Notes: generated by a model from the sequence alone, not told the origin. DNA of 64,000 nucleotides from Castellaniella sp. MT123 (GCF_039614765.1 NZ_CP154879.1:3302679-3366678), one strand, 5' to 3'. Numbered from the stretch's first letter, positions 32,360 through 42,583 are shown. Made by a program: numbers and translations.

Positions 32360-33463
32360 TCATGTGGCGGATTCCCCGGCTTGCGGCAGCGTCTGCTGGA
32401 GCGACTGAAACGTGCGCTCGACCATTTCCCGGTCAACGTTCCGGGTGATAAAGACCACGCGCGAACGGTGGTCTTCGCTCGGCCAGGCAGGCAGTAGCGC
32501 GGGCGGATGGAAGACGTGCTGCACGCCATGCACGACGATCGGCTGCTCGTTGCCCTCCACGTTGAGGATGCCCTTAACGCGAAGGATGTCGTTGCCCAGG
32601 GAGCTCGTCAGCAGTTCGAGCCAAGTGGCCAGCACGTCCTTGGGTATCGGATCATCGATGCGGTAGCAGAACGCACGGATATGGTCATCGTGGCGATTCA
32701 CGTCATGGCGATCGTGCGCGTGGCCGTGACTGTGCTCATGGACTTCGTGATCGTGATCATGCGACGACGTATAGGCTTCTTCTCGCAGCCAGCGTGCAAC
32801 GTTGGGGCTTTTACCATCCGTGGAAAAAAGTCCAAGATGCAGTACTTTCCGCGGGGCGATCTCGCCGTTGCACACATCCCAGCGTGGGGCAGCCGGGTTG
32901 ATGCCATCCAGCCGGCGCATCAACGAATTGCATTGGCCATCAGTGACCAGATCGGCCTTGGTCAGCAACAGTACGTCAGCCACGGCCGCCTGCTTGACTG
33001 CCTCTGGGTGCTGGTCGAGGGTGTGCATCCCCGTGGCCATGTCCACGGTCGCCACGATACCGTCGAGCCGGTACTTGGGTGCGATCCACGGATGGTTCAT
33101 CAACGTGTGGATGATCGGAGCCGGATCGGCCAGGCCCGTGGTCTCGATCAGCACGCGCCGGAACTGTCGCTGGCCGTTGCGCGAAAAGCGCCACGTGATG
33201 TCACGCAAGGTTTTGACCAGGTCGCTACGAGTCGTACAGCACAGGCAGCCGCTACTCATCTCCAGGACCTGGTTTTCGGTACTGTGGGCGACGAGCAGAT
33301 GGTCCAGCGCCATTTCACCGAACTCATTGATGATGACCAACGCGTCGGCCAGTTCGGGCCGGCTTACTAGATGGTTGAGTACGGTGGTCTTGCCACTGCC
33401 CAGGAAGCCCGTCAGCAAAGTCACGGGGATCAAATTGGATGAAGCTTCGGCAGTAGTCGTCAT
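32360..33463 (-). CDS. COG0523 G3E GTPase (CobW/ZigA-like metal chaperone)
   Basis: A 367-aa protein. It has Walker [10 protein letters not shown] (19-27), the metal-binding CxCC motif SSGCLCC (C73-C76), [10 protein letters not shown], and the base-specificity motif LLTKADL. A histidine-rich loop in the C-terminal third ([20 protein letters not shown]) precedes the CobW C-terminal domain. These GTPases deliver zinc or other metals to client proteins. AAGGAG lies 8 nt before the ATG at 33463. I did not find a convincing Zur operator in the 311 bp upstream. It is a single gene, perhaps acquired. Confidence 0.88.
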   Translation of the reverse strand: MTTTAEASSNLIPVTLLTGFLGSGKTTVLNHLVSRPELADALVIINEFGEMALDHLLVAHSTENQVLEMSSGCLCCTTRSDLVKTLRDITWRFSRNGQRQFRRVLIETTGLADPAPIIHTLMNHPWIAPKYRLDGIVATVDMATGMHTLDQHPEAVKQAAVADVLLLTKADLVTDGQCNSLMRRLDGINPAAPRWDVCNGEIAPRKVLHLGLFSTDGKSPNVARWLREEAYTSSHDHDHEVHEHSHGHAHDRHDVNRHDDHIRAFCYRIDDPIPKDVLATWLELLTSSLGNDILRVKGILNVEGNEQPIVVHGVQHVFHPPALLPAWPSEDHRSRVVFITRNVDREMVERTFQSLQQTLPQAGESAT

Positions 33464-33774
33464 GCACAGACTCCTTCGTGTATCGGAGCAAAGCTGTCGC
33501 TGTTTGCTGGATTTGGTTGAGGTAAATCCAGGACCCGGCATTCTACGCTGGATGGTGGCAATGCACGGCACCTTGGGCACAGTCATTACGAGTGAGCCGC
33601 CGGCTGGTACTCGCAGGGCGATGATGACGACGATTAAGGTCATGCTCTAGCGCGTCTTGGGACTTTCCCTGATCCGGTGCCGCTTTAACAGGAATGTAAG
33701 GTCTCCGTAAGTCCCGGCCTCTAATTTGCGCGACAGACAAAGAGAAACATCCCCATCACCCGCAGGAGGCCGAC
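33464..33774. other. Divergent intergenic region before DUF485-actP
   Basis: 311 bp that must hold promoters for the COG0523 gene (leftward) and the DUF485-actP operon (rightward). Two GTAAG half-sites at 33696-33700 and 33707-33711, 11 bp apart in direct orientation, resemble an OmpR-type regulator site about 65 bp upstream of the DUF485 start. No RNA gene or repeat is seen. Confidence 0.4.
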
Positions 33775-34077
33775 ATGGGAGACAAACAGACGCAATCCAT
33801 TGTGTCCAACCCGAAATATCAATATTTGCGCCGCACACGGCTGCGCTTTGGCTGGACCCTGACTGTGTTCATGCTGATCGTGTATTACGCCTTCATCGGC
33901 GTGATCGCGTTCGATAAGGAACTCTTCGCCCTGAAATTGGGCGAGGGCGTTATGACCTGGGGCATCCCGGTGGGGTTCGGCCTCATCGTGTTCAGCGTGC
34001 TGATCACCGGTCTGTACGTGCGCCGCGCCAACAGTGAATTCGATCGCCTGACGCGCGAAATCGTCCAGGAGGCCTGA
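33775..34077 (+). CDS. DUF485 membrane protein (YjcH-like)
   Basis: A 100-aa inner-membrane protein with two transmembrane helices ([20 protein letters not shown] and [20 protein letters not shown]). It has the DUF485 start [16 protein letters not shown] and end [18 protein letters not shown]. It is nearly always coupled to ActP, as here: AGGAGG precedes its ATG, and the actP start lies one base after its stop. Probably an assembly or stability partner of the acetate symporter. Confidence 0.92.
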   Translation: MGDKQTQSIVSNPKYQYLRRTRLRFGWTLTVFMLIVYYAFIGVIAFDKELFALKLGEGVMTWGIPVGFGLIVFSVLITGLYVRRANSEFDRLTREIVQEA

Positions 34078-34078
34078 G

Positions 34079-35797
34079 ATGACCCGCATCACTTTACGCG
34101 CACTGGGTGCGCTGGCCCTAGCGGGCATGGCCGGATCGGTGTATGCCGCCGGCGGCGACCTGGGCGAACTGCAGCGCCAGCCGACCAACTGGACCGCCAT
34201 CATCATGTTCGGCGTGTTCGTTCTGTTTACTCTGTGGATCACGAAATGGGCAGCCAGCCGCACCCGGTCCACAGCCGATTTTTACACGGCGGGAGGTGGC
34301 ATCACCGGCTTCCAGAACGGCCTGGCGATCGCCGGCGACTACATGTCCGCCGCGTCTTTCCTGGGGATTTCGGCAGCCGTCATGATCAATGGCTATGACG
34401 GCCTGATCTATTCCATCGGCTTTCTGGTCGGCTGGCCGATCCTGACCTTCCTGATGGCGGAACGCCTGCGCAACCTCGGCAAGTTCACCTTTGCCGACGT
34501 GGCGGCCTATCGCTTCAAACAGGGACCGATCCGCGCATTTGCCGCGTCGGGCACCCTGGTGGTCGTGGCCTTCTACCTGATCGCCCAGATGGTGGGTGCC
34601 GGCCAGCTGATCAAGCTGCTGTTCGGTCTGGAATACTGGATCGCGGTGGTCGTGGTCGGCGTGCTGATGATGATCTATGTGCTGTTTGGCGGCATGACGG
34701 CCACCACCTGGGTGCAGATCATCAAGGCCGCCATGCTGCTGGCCGGGGCGACTTTCATGGCCCTGATGGTGCTGGCGCATTACGGCTTCTCGCCCGAGCG
34801 CCTGTTCGCCGCCGCCGTGGAGGTCAAGACCCTGGCAGCCATGAATGCGGGCAAGGACGCCGCGCAGGCGACGACGCTGGGTCATTCGATCATGGGGCCG
34901 GGCAACTTCATCAAGGACCCGATCAGCGCCATTTCCTTCGGCATGGCGCTGATGTTCGGCACAGCCGGCCTGCCGCACATCCTGATGCGCTTCTTCACCG
35001 TGCCCGATGCCCGCGAAGCCCGTAAATCCGTGTTCTGGGCCACGTCCTGGATCGGCTACTTCTACATCCTGACCTTCATCATCGGTTTTGGCGCGATCGT
35101 CATGGTGTCCACCAATCCGCAGTTCCTGGATGCGGCGGGCGCCCTGATCGGCGGCGGGAACATGGCGGCCGTTCACCTGGCCAATGCCGTGGGCGGCAAT
35201 GTGTTCCTGGGTTTCATGTCGGCTGTGGCCTTTGCCACGATCCTGGCGGTGGTGGCCGGGCTGACGCTGTCGGGCACATCGGCCGTATCGCACGACATCT
35301 ATGCGACGCTCGTCAGGAAAGGCGACGCATCGCGCCGCGACGAGATGCGGGTGGCCAAGATCACAACGGTGATTCTGGGCATTATCGCCGTGATCCTGGG
35401 CATCGCCTTTGAAAAGCAGAACATCGCCTTCATGGTGTCCCTGGCCTTCGCGGTGGCCGCCTCGGCGAACTTCCCGGTGCTGTTCATGTCGGTGCTGTGG
35501 AAGGGCTGCACCACGCGCGGTGCCATGATCGGCGGCTTCGCCGGCCTGATCAGCGCGGTGGGGCTGACCGTCGTGTCGCCGTCGGTCTGGGAAGTGACCC
35601 TGGGTCACCCGGCCGGGTCGGCCTGGTTTCCCTATGCGTCGCCGGCGCTGTTTTCCATGACCATCGGCTTCGTGTCGATCTGGCTGTTCTCGGTGACGGA
35701 TCGCAGCGAACGCGCCCGCATCGACCGGGCTGGCTTCGAGGCGCAGACCGTACGCAGCGAAACGGGTATCGGCGCGGCGGCGGCCAGCGCGCATTGA
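34079..35797 (+). CDS. actP: Cation/acetate symporter ActP
   Basis: A 572-aa sodium:solute symporter family protein with about 13 membrane helices after a signal-like N-terminus ([20 protein letters not shown]). Family marks are [20 protein letters not shown], then [20 protein letters not shown] and [20 protein letters not shown]. It takes up acetate and related short acids. AGGAGG at about 34066 supports the ATG. It is cotranscribed with DUF485 and closed by a UUCG-type terminator. Confidence 0.95.
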   Translation: MTRITLRALGALALAGMAGSVYAAGGDLGELQRQPTNWTAIIMFGVFVLFTLWITKWAASRTRSTADFYTAGGGITGFQNGLAIAGDYMSAASFLGISAAVMINGYDGLIYSIGFLVGWPILTFLMAERLRNLGKFTFADVAAYRFKQGPIRAFAASGTLVVVAFYLIAQMVGAGQLIKLLFGLEYWIAVVVVGVLMMIYVLFGGMTATTWVQIIKAAMLLAGATFMALMVLAHYGFSPERLFAAAVEVKTLAAMNAGKDAAQATTLGHSIMGPGNFIKDPISAISFGMALMFGTAGLPHILMRFFTVPDAREARKSVFWATSWIGYFYILTFIIGFGAIVMVSTNPQFLDAAGALIGGGNMAAVHLANAVGGNVFLGFMSAVAFATILAVVAGLTLSGTSAVSHDIYATLVRKGDASRRDEMRVAKITTVILGIIAVILGIAFEKQNIAFMVSLAFAVAASANFPVLFMSVLWKGCTTRGAMIGGFAGLISAVGLTVVSPSVWEVTLGHPAGSAWFPYASPALFSMTIGFVSIWLFSVTDRSERARIDRAGFEAQTVRSETGIGAAAASAH

Positions 35798-35822
35798 TCC
35801 TTTCTTGACCGCAACATCCTTC

Positions 35823-35849
35823 ATCGGCCCTTCGGGGCCGATGTCTTTT
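35823..35849 (+). terminator. Rho-independent terminator of actP
   Basis: ATCGGCCC (35823-35830), tetraloop TTCG, GGGCCGAT (35835-35842), then GTCTTTT. A classic UUCG hairpin, 25 bp after the actP stop. Confidence 0.9.
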
Positions 35850-35904
35850 GAGTCCCGCTGGCGGGCGTATCATGAACCATCCCGAACCTCCCGGAACCTG
35901 ACGC

Positions 35905-37110
35905 ATGGCGAGCCCCTTGACCAATATCCCCGATTCCGCCGCCTGGCACGAACAAACGCTGGTGCTGCATGGCGACGCGGCCTGCCACCATGACGCCGCG
36001 GTGGTGCCGCCGATCCATTACAGCGCAACCTTCCGGGCGGAATCAGCTGAACAGTTTTCCGCCCTGGCGACCACGGTGCGCCCGGCGACTTTCTATACGC
36101 GTCATGGAAATCCCGTGAACAAGCACGTGGAAGCCATCCTGGCGGGGCTGGAAGGCACGGAAACGGCGCTGCTGACAGGGTCCGGCATGGGGGCCATCTG
36201 CACGACGATCCTGGCCCTGCTGCAGGCGGGCGACCACGTCGTCGCGCAGCAGCGCCATTACATGAGCACGTCGAAGCTGTTTTCCGAGGTGCTCACCCGC
36301 TACGGCGTGCAGGTCAGTTTTTTCGACCAGACGGATCTGGACAGCCTGCGGGCCGTCCTGCGGCCGGATACGAAACTGATCATGGTCGAAACGCCCGTCA
36401 ATCCCAGCCTGTCGATCACCGATCTGGCGGCGGTGGCCGAAATCGCCCGGTCCCGGGGCATTCTGACCGTGGCGGACAATACCTTTGCATCGCCGCTGAA
36501 CCAGCAGCCGCACGCCTTGGGCATCGACATCGTCGTGCACAGCGCGACGAAATATCTGGGTGGACACAGCGACATCATGGCGGGCGCCATCTGCTGCAGC
36601 CATGCCCTGGCCGAAAAGATCTGGCGGATGCATGTGACGCTGGGCGCCGTTCTGTCGCCCATGGATGCCTGGCTGCTGCTGCGTGGCCTGCGTACCCTGT
36701 CGCTGCGCGTGGAACGCATCAACGCCAATGCCCTGGCGATCGCGCGCTGGCTGGAAGGCCGGCCCGAAATCGAGCAGGTACTGTATCCGGGGCTGGAAAG
36801 TCACGCCCAGCACGCGCTGGCGGCGCGCCAGATGAAAGGGTTCGGGGCGATCGTCGCGTATTCGATCCGGGGCGGCTATGCCCAGACCCAGCGTTTCGTG
36901 TCGGCGCTGAAACTCGCCACCCAGGCGGTCAGCCTGGGCGGGGTGGAAACCCTGGCGGTGCATACCGCGTCCATGTGGGCCAGTTCGATGACCGAAGCCG
37001 ACATGCGGGCCGCCGGCATCGAGCCTAATTTTGTGCGCATGTCGGTGGGGGTGGAACACGTGGACGACCTGAAGGCAGATCTGGCGCAGGCGCTGGAACA
37101 GTCGAGATAA
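35905..37110 (+). CDS. metZ: O-succinylhomoserine sulfhydrylase/PLP-dependent trans-sulfuration enzyme
   Basis: A 401-aa cytoplasmic Cys/Met metabolism PLP enzyme. The PLP lysine is K216 in HSATKYLGGHSD. D191 lies in DNTFASPLNQQPHAL, and the Y-x-R motif is in FYTRHGNP (64-66). The methionine-binding end has SVGVEHVDDLKADL. It converts O-acyl-homoserine with sulfide to homocysteine or performs gamma-synthase or lyase chemistry; sequence alone does not separate these. MetZ is my favoured call because of the ALATTVRPATFYTR and VETPVNPSLSITDL segments. It is a monocistronic gene behind the actP terminator. Confidence 0.82.
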   Translation: MASPLTNIPDSAAWHEQTLVLHGDAACHHDAAVVPPIHYSATFRAESAEQFSALATTVRPATFYTRHGNPVNKHVEAILAGLEGTETALLTGSGMGAICTTILALLQAGDHVVAQQRHYMSTSKLFSEVLTRYGVQVSFFDQTDLDSLRAVLRPDTKLIMVETPVNPSLSITDLAAVAEIARSRGILTVADNTFASPLNQQPHALGIDIVVHSATKYLGGHSDIMAGAICCSHALAEKIWRMHVTLGAVLSPMDAWLLLRGLRTLSLRVERINANALAIARWLEGRPEIEQVLYPGLESHAQHALAARQMKGFGAIVAYSIRGGYAQTQRFVSALKLATQAVSLGGVETLAVHTASMWASSMTEADMRAAGIEPNFVRMSVGVEHVDDLKADLAQALEQSR

Positions 37111-37141
37111 CGCCGGATCGGGGACGGGCGGGCTCCGGGCC

Positions 37142-37621
37142 TTAGTTCAGGCCGGCCTTGTCCAGGCCGAAAGCCTTGTCCGACGACCCGGGCACCGGGC
37201 GGAACGCCACGCCCAGCCTGTTCCAGCCATTGATCCCGACGATCAGGAACGACAGGTCGGCCAGTTCCTTTTCGGAAAGGTGTTCACGGACCCGATGGAA
37301 CAGTTCGTCGGAGATGCCGTGGGGCGGCAGTTGCGTCAGCGCCTCGGTCCATTCCAGGATGGCCTTTTCCTTCGCGTCGAACAGAGGCGATTCGCGCCAG
37401 ACGGCGACGTGATGCAGGCGCAGTTCACGCTCGCCGGCCAGTTTGCCTTCCTTGACGTGCATGTCCACGCAGAACGCGCAGCCGTTCAGCTGTGACGCGC
37501 GCAGCGTGACCAGATAGCCGATCTTGGCCAGAAAGGGGTTCTTGTGCAGAGTCTGGCTGAAGTCCGAGTATTTCTGGGCGGCTTCGGGTGATAGCTGGAA
37601 GTAATTCAGACGCTGGGTCAT
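37142..37621 (-). CDS. Carboxymuconolactone decarboxylase (AhpD-like) family protein
   Basis: A 159-aa helical protein. The AhpD-type active site is visible: ASQLNGCAFCVDMHVKEGK has CxxC followed by H. The proton-relay glutamates (E in LSPEAAQ and ESPLFDAKEKAILEWTEALT) are also seen. Family members reduce peroxides or act on lactones; the CxxC favours an alkylhydroperoxidase-like activity. It is convergent with metZ, and an ATG (37621) overlaps no other gene. Confidence 0.88.
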   Translation of the reverse strand: MTQRLNYFQLSPEAAQKYSDFSQTLHKNPFLAKIGYLVTLRASQLNGCAFCVDMHVKEGKLAGERELRLHHVAVWRESPLFDAKEKAILEWTEALTQLPPHGISDELFHRVREHLSEKELADLSFLIVGINGWNRLGVAFRPVPGSSDKAFGLDKAGLN

Positions 37622-37720
37622 GATGCGGGTCCAAAAAGGTCAGTCAAAAAATGGAACATCTTGTATTGTGAACCGTTTTGGTCCTGTTTGCTGCCGGGAT
37701 GCCGCGTGGAACCCATCTGG

Positions 37721-39175
37721 CTACAGATACGGGCTGGCCAGCCAGATGATGCGGTTGCGCAGCTGCTTCAGAAACGGGATGGCCTGCAAGTATTCCTGCG
37801 TGACGGGATCGGATTGTTCGATCTCGCGGTCGATGCGCGCGGCAATCCGGCCCGCCATGACCGGATCGTAGATTTCCATGTCCAGTTCGAAATTCAGGCG
37901 CAGGCTGCGGGGGTCCAGGTTGGATGAGCCGACGTAAGACCAGCCATCGTCGATGGTCAGCAGTTTGGAGTGGTCGAAATTTCCCCGGCTGCGCCAGACC
38001 CGGCAGCCGGCGGCTATCACCTGGGCCAGTTGCGCGGTCATGGCGTAGTTCACCAGACGCAGGTTGTTGCGGCCCGGAATGACGATGTCCACCTGGATGC
38101 CGCGTCGCGCGGCGGTGTTCAGCGCTCCCATCAAGGTCTGGTCGGGCAGGAAGTAGGGCGACTGGATGCGCACGTGGCGCTGGGCCACGGCCAGCGCGCC
38201 CAACAGTACGCTGTGCGTGGCGGCGATGAACCGGTCGGGGCTGGAACGGATACAGCGGGCCGGCACCTGCGGCTGCGGGGCGCTGGGTGAGATCCGGCAC
38301 CAGTCTTCGATGCGCAGGCGTTCGCGGGTGGCGAATTCCCAGTCATTGGCAAAGACAGCGAACAGCTGTGTGGCGACCGGGCCTTCGACGCGGAAATGGG
38401 TGTCGCGGGCGGCATGGCGCCCCGCCAGTGACGACATGAAGCTTTCGCGGATGTTCATCCCGCCCATGAACCCCAGATGCCCGTCGATGAAGAGGATCTT
38501 GCGGTGACTGCGCAGATTGGCGTACGGCATGCGCAGGCCCAGCAGATTCGACATGAAAAGTTCAGTGTGGATCCCGTGGCGGCGCAGCAGGTGGACGATG
38601 GGTGGGTGCGAATACTTCGCGCCCACCGAATCGATCAGCACCCGGACGGCCACGCCGCGTTCGTGCGCACGCTGCAGGGCTTGCGCGAACTGTAGCCCGA
38701 TCCGGTCATGGTCGAAGATGTAGCTTTGCAGCGCGATGCAGTGCGCCGCGGAATCGATGGCCTGCAGCATGGCGGGATAGGCCTCGTCGCCGCTGTCCAG
38801 GAGGGTAATGTGATTGCCGTCGTGCAGTGGGAAGCGGCTGATGCGGTCGCCCAGCACGCGCAAGGACGTGAACTGAGCGCCTGCCAGGGATGCCACGTCA
38901 TGGAAGGGTTCGCGCGCGTGGTTGACGTAGTCCTTGATCAGGCGGCTGCGCTGGGTGGACAACTGGTCGTGGCGGATACGGTTGATGCCGGCCACCAGAT
39001 ACAGGAACGGGCCCAGTAACGGCGACATCAGGATCACGCCGACCCAGGCGATGGCGGCGCGCACGTCGTTCTTGTTCATGGCCGCATGGATGGCCGTGAA
39101 GGCGCCGATGATCAGCGAGACGACCGCGACCAGGTGCGGCCAGTAGGTGAGCAGGAAGTGCGAGACCACCTGCAT
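37721..39175 (-). CDS. cls: Cardiolipin synthase
   Basis: A 484-aa membrane-bound phospholipase D superfamily enzyme. Two N-terminal transmembrane helices (LVAVVSLIIGAFTAIHAA and AIAWVGVILMSPLLGPFLYL) are followed by two HKD motifs: HRKILFIDGHLGFMGG (H224, K226) and HSKLLTIDDGWSYVGSSNLD (H402, K404). It condenses two phosphatidylglycerols into cardiolipin. Full length for ClsA-type enzymes. It lies two nt from the next upstream gene (83-aa protein) on the same strand and is probably cotranscribed with it. Confidence 0.93.
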   Translation of the reverse strand: MQVVSHFLLTYWPHLVAVVSLIIGAFTAIHAAMNKNDVRAAIAWVGVILMSPLLGPFLYLVAGINRIRHDQLSTQRSRLIKDYVNHAREPFHDVASLAGAQFTSLRVLGDRISRFPLHDGNHITLLDSGDEAYPAMLQAIDSAAHCIALQSYIFDHDRIGLQFAQALQRAHERGVAVRVLIDSVGAKYSHPPIVHLLRRHGIHTELFMSNLLGLRMPYANLRSHRKILFIDGHLGFMGGMNIRESFMSSLAGRHAARDTHFRVEGPVATQLFAVFANDWEFATRERLRIEDWCRISPSAPQPQVPARCIRSSPDRFIAATHSVLLGALAVAQRHVRIQSPYFLPDQTLMGALNTAARRGIQVDIVIPGRNNLRLVNYAMTAQLAQVIAAGCRVWRSRGNFDHSKLLTIDDGWSYVGSSNLDPRSLRLNFELDMEIYDPVMAGRIAARIDREIEQSDPVTQEYLQAIPFLKQLRNRIIWLASPYL

Positions 39176-39178
39176 GGG

Positions 39179-39430
39179 TCAGGATCCGTCCTGGGCCGGC
39201 CGATGGCGGATGGAATCCAGCCAGTCCGGGTTCGGCGCACCCGTGCCCGCGTATTGCTGATTGCGGGAGTTCGACCGCCAGACGCCGCCGCCGATGCCGG
39301 GCAGCGGTTCGGTGCGATACCAGTACCACTGGCCATCCGCATCCTGGGCGGCCCAGTCCCAGCCTTCGGGGGCGGTGGACCAGTCGGGCGCGTCCTGGGC
39401 GGGCGCGTGGGGGGCGGAAGGCGTAGTCAT
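39179..39430 (-). CDS. Small Trp/Gly-rich hypothetical protein
   Basis: An 83-aa soluble protein rich in Pro, Trp and Gly (APEGWDWAAQDADGQWYWYR), with no membrane segment and no known domain. The repeated W-x-W pattern recalls small WW-like or lipoprotein-associated modules but has no secure match. It has an SD-like AGGGGA before the ATG and lies 3 bp upstream of cls. Confidence 0.65.
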   Translation of the reverse strand: MTTPSAPHAPAQDAPDWSTAPEGWDWAAQDADGQWYWYRTEPLPGIGGGVWRSNSRNQQYAGTGAPNPDWLDSIRHRPAQDGS

Positions 39431-39506
39431 GGGTCCCCTGGTGGAAAGCGGCCGGGATGGCGGGCCGCCGCGGATCGACAGGATGCCTGCCCGCGCATGT
39501 TCGGAA

Positions 39507-39935
39507 CTAGTCGGCAGTCACCAGATTCTGACGAATCTTGTCATAACCCAGATTGAAAAGAAAGCCGTAGGGCAGGTAGAACAGCACGAAGCCGATGTCC
39601 AGGATCAGGGCCTGCCAAAGCGAGATGTCCAGCCACCAGGCGACAAAGGGGATGGCGATGATGATGAGGCCGCCTTCGAAGCCGCAGGCGTGACCGATGC
39701 GCACCCAGTAGGTGCGATCAAATCCCAAGCGGGCCTGTGCGCGGTCGAACAGCCAGTTATAGAGCATGTTCCAGACCACCGCGATCATGGCAATGACGGC
39801 GGTCAGGATGCCCATGCTGAGCATGGGGTGGCCTGTGATCCAGGCTGCCAGGGGCGCTGAGATGCCGATGGCAAGGATCTCGAACGCGAACGCATGAAAG
39901 ACGCGTTCGGATAGCGATCGATGGTGAATCTGCAT
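39507..39935 (-). CDS. PACE-family multidrug efflux transporter (AceI-like)
   Basis: A 142-aa inner-membrane protein with four transmembrane helices in two tandem BTP-type halves. They are RVFHAFAFEILAIGISAPLA with WNMLYNWLFD, and RIGHACGFEGGLIIIAIPFV with YLPYGFLFNLGYD. The acidic residue E in AFEILAIG is the proton-coupling site of AceI. PACE proteins export chlorhexidine and short polyamines. It is a single gene; no adjacent LysR regulator is present. Confidence 0.92.
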   Translation of the reverse strand: MQIHHRSLSERVFHAFAFEILAIGISAPLAAWITGHPMLSMGILTAVIAMIAVVWNMLYNWLFDRAQARLGFDRTYWVRIGHACGFEGGLIIIAIPFVAWWLDISLWQALILDIGFVLFYLPYGFLFNLGYDKIRQNLVTAD

Positions 39936-40026
39936 GGTGGAATTTTAGCGATGGAGGTGGTGTCGTCACCACGTTCATCTGTCGCAGACGGGGTCGTCCC
40001 TGTCTGGCCGGGAAAGCGGGGGGATA

Positions 40027-40103
40027 TGGGGTGACCGATGGGGCTCGAACCCACGACAACCGGAATCACAATCCGGGACTCTACCAACTGAGCTACGGTC
40101 ACC
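40027..40103 (-). tRNA. tRNA-His(GTG)
   Basis: On the minus strand it begins with the extra G(-1), GGTGACCGTAGCTCAGTTGG, and ends CGGTCAC-C-CCA. The anticodon loop ATTGTGATT gives GTG. The additional 5' G pairing with discriminator C is specific for tRNA-His. Confidence 0.96.
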
Positions 40104-40262
40104 ACAGAAAGAAGGAAGATTCTAGCATGCCAGAAAACCTTTTGCAGGACTGGGGGCCTGCTCTTGATTGCCCGCGCGTTTTGGGTCATGTTATCGGCTT
40201 GATGGATTTCAATGGGCCGGGCCGGTGTCGGCTGGGCCTCTCCTCCAAAAAAGGAACCGTTC

Positions 40263-40889
40263 ATGGCACAGATCTTCGTCGTCCATCCTGAAAACCCGCA
40301 GTCCCGGCTGTTGCAGCAAGCCGGCGAACTGCTGTCGCAGGGGGGGCTGGTGGCCGTTCCGACCGATTCCAGCTATGCCGTCGTGGCGCGGCTGGACGAC
40401 AAGTCGGCAGCCGAAGGCCTGCGTCGGCTGCGGGGGCTGGACGAACGCCACCACCTGACGCTGTTGTGCCGCGATCTGGCGGAAATCAGCCATTTCGCCA
40501 AGGTCGAGAACACCCACTATCGCCTGCTGAAGCTGGCTACCCCCGGGCCCTGGACCTTCATCCTGGAAGCCACCAAGGAAGTCCCGCGGCGGGTTTCGCA
40601 CCCCTCGCGCAAGACCATCGGCATCCGGGTGCCGGACCATCGGGTGACGCGGGCACTGATCGATGCGGTGGGCTCGCCCCTGCTGTCCACCACGCTCATC
40701 CCGGAAGGCGAAACCCTGCCGCTCAACGACGCGCAGGACATCCTGGCGCGCTATCAGCATGATCTGGCCGCGATCGTCGACGGCGGCGCCTGCCCCTTCG
40801 ATTCCACCACCGTCATCGATCTGACCGGCGCGGTTCCGCAGGTCGTGCGGGTGGGGCGGGGCGACCCGGCCACGCTGGGCTTGCAATAG
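40263..40889 (+). CDS. YciO/Sua5-type L-threonylcarbamoyladenylate synthase-like protein
   Basis: A 208-aa protein starting MAQIFVVHPENPQSRLLQQA with the YrdC fold. Marks are VPTDSSYAVVARLDD, KVENTHYRLLKLATPGPWTF, the P-R-R-V-S-H segment, and KTIGIRVPDHRVTRALIDAV. YciO-like proteins lack part of the TsaC signature, so tRNA t6A activity is uncertain. AAGGAA lies 7 nt before the ATG at 40263. It is followed closely by an M50 protease gene, a common pairing in betaproteobacteria. Confidence 0.87.
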   Translation: MAQIFVVHPENPQSRLLQQAGELLSQGGLVAVPTDSSYAVVARLDDKSAAEGLRRLRGLDERHHLTLLCRDLAEISHFAKVENTHYRLLKLATPGPWTFILEATKEVPRRVSHPSRKTIGIRVPDHRVTRALIDAVGSPLLSTTLIPEGETLPLNDAQDILARYQHDLAAIVDGGACPFDSTTVIDLTGAVPQVVRVGRGDPATLGLQ

Positions 40890-40943
40890 CGGTTATGCTT
40901 GCGAGGATTGCCGGCGCGGGCCGGCATCCACGCAAGCTCTCCC

Positions 40944-41597
40944 ATGGATCAACTCATCCAGACCATCGCGGTCTATGCCTTGCCCGTGCTGTTCGCCATC
41001 ACGCTGCACGAGGCGGCGCATGGCTATGTCGCCCGCTTCTTTGGCGACCCGACCGCGCAGCAGGCCGGTCGCATCAGCCTGAATCCGCTGCGCCACATCG
41101 ATCCCGTGGGCACGATCGTGGTGCCGCTGGTCCTGCTGTTCGTCACGCGTTTCATGGGGGGCGGACTGCTGTTTGGCTGGGCCAAGCCGGTGCCGGTCGA
41201 CTGGAGCCGCCTGCGCCGTCCCAAGCAGGACATGCTGTGGGTGGCGCTGGCCGGCCCCGCGTCCAATCTGTTCATGGCGATCGTCTGGGTCCTGCTCTGG
41301 CGCCTGATGCTGTCGATGGGCCTGATCCAGAGTGGCAGCGACTTCTGGTCCCGGATGGCGTATGCCGGGGTGCAGGTGAACCTGATCCTCATGGCGCTCA
41401 ATCTCATTCCCCTGCCGCCCCTGGACGGCGGGCGCATCGTCTTCAGTTTGTTGCCGCCGCGCATGGCCTGGCAGTATGGCCGGATCGAGCCCTACGGGCT
41501 GGTGATCCTGGTCGTGCTGATGATGACCGGCTGGCTCTCGCCGCTGATGGCGCCCCTGCTGCAGTTAGGCGGATGGATCGTCAACCGATTTTTATAG
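40944..41597 (+). CDS. Site-2 protease family (M50) membrane metalloprotease
   Basis: A 217-aa inner-membrane protein with the zinc motif HEAAH (22-26). N-P-x-R-H-I-D-P-V-G-T follows at about 47-57, and the third ligand region LPPLDGGRI lies near residues 158-165. Five or six transmembrane helices are visible. Such rhomboid-like zinc proteases cleave membrane proteins, but this compact YwhC-type subgroup has no defined substrate. The ATG at 40944 follows CTCCC; upstream in-frame codons lack support. It sits 54 bp after the YciO-like gene. Confidence 0.9.
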   Translation: MDQLIQTIAVYALPVLFAITLHEAAHGYVARFFGDPTAQQAGRISLNPLRHIDPVGTIVVPLVLLFVTRFMGGGLLFGWAKPVPVDWSRLRRPKQDMLWVALAGPASNLFMAIVWVLLWRLMLSMGLIQSGSDFWSRMAYAGVQVNLILMALNLIPLPPLDGGRIVFSLLPPRMAWQYGRIEPYGLVILVVLMMTGWLSPLMAPLLQLGGWIVNRFL

Positions 41598-41679
41598 ATT
41601 GGCGACGCGAATCCGGTAAACTTGGTTTTTTATTTCGCCTGGGATATTGCCCGGGCGTTTTTCGGAGACATTCCTCATC

Positions 41680-42582
41680 ATGGCCGGCGCGGATTCATCC
41701 CTTCCAGTCTTTCAGGGCAGCATGGTGGCCCTGGTTACGCCCATGCATCCCGACGGGCAACTGGACCTGGAGGCCTTTCGAAAACTGATCGACTGGCATG
41801 TCGGGCAGGGCACCGATGCCCTCGTGATCGTCGGCACGTCCGGCGAATCGCCGACCGTGACGGTGCAGGAACAAGCCGAACTCATCGAGCTGGCCGTGCG
41901 TCACGCCGATGGGCGCATCCCCATCATCGCCGGGACGGGCGGCAATTCCACGGCCGAAGCCATCGAATTGCAGCGCCATGCCTACGCGGCGGGCGCGGCG
42001 GCGGGCCTGACGGTCGTGCCGTACTACAACAAGCCCACCCAGGAAGGCCTGTACCAGCATTTCCGGGCGATCGCCGAATCCGTCGAATTGCCCAGCATCC
42101 TGTACAACGTGCCCGGCCGCACCGTGGCTGACCTGTCCAACGAAACCATCCTGCGCCTGGCGCAGGTGCCCGGCATCATCGGGGTGAAGGACGCCACCGG
42201 CAATATCGCCCGCGGCGCCCAGCTGATCGCGGACGCCCCGGCGGGGTTCCATGTCATCAGTGGCGACGACCCGACTGCCGCCGCGCTGATCCTGCTGGGC
42301 GGCCGGGGCAATATCTCCGTCACCGCCAATGTCGCGCCCCGGCTGATGCACGAATTGTGCGCGGCCGCGCTGCGGGGCGACGTACCCGAGACCCGGCGTC
42401 TGAACACCGTGCTCGCGACGCTGAACCGGGTGCTCTTCCTGGAAGCCAACCCCATCCCCGTGAAGTGGGCTGTGGCCGAGATGGGCCTGACCCGGTTAGG
42501 CTATCGCCTGCCCCTGACGCCCTTGTCCGATTCCTACCGCGCCGTGGTGCGCCAAGCCTTGATTGATGCAGGTTGCCTCTGA
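41680..42582 (+). CDS. dapA: 4-hydroxy-tetrahydrodipicolinate synthase
   Basis: A 300-aa class I aldolase that condenses pyruvate with aspartate semialdehyde in lysine and diaminopimelate synthesis. The Schiff-base lysine is K170 in [10 protein letters not shown]. The catalytic Y142 is in LYNVPGRT, R147 is present, and the pyruvate-binding [10 protein letters not shown] is near 51. The ATG at 41680 follows GGAG at 41664-41667. It is followed directly by bamC, an arrangement conserved in beta- and gammaproteobacteria. Confidence 0.96.
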   Translation: MAGADSSLPVFQGSMVALVTPMHPDGQLDLEAFRKLIDWHVGQGTDALVIVGTSGESPTVTVQEQAELIELAVRHADGRIPIIAGTGGNSTAEAIELQRHAYAAGAAAGLTVVPYYNKPTQEGLYQHFRAIAESVELPSILYNVPGRTVADLSNETILRLAQVPGIIGVKDATGNIARGAQLIADAPAGFHVISGDDPTAAALILLGGRGNISVTANVAPRLMHELCAAALRGDVPETRRLNTVLATLNRVLFLEANPIPVKWAVAEMGLTRLGYRLPLTPLSDSYRAVVRQALIDAGCL

Positions 42583-42583
42583 C

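Noticed and set aside
33696..33711. Zur or PhoP-type operator upstream of actP
   Set aside because: Only two GTAAG half-sites exist; this is too short and common to assign to a named regulator.
34118..35824. Long minus-strand open frame opposite actP
   Set aside because: Antisense to a complete symporter, with low-complexity His/Gly/Asp translation.
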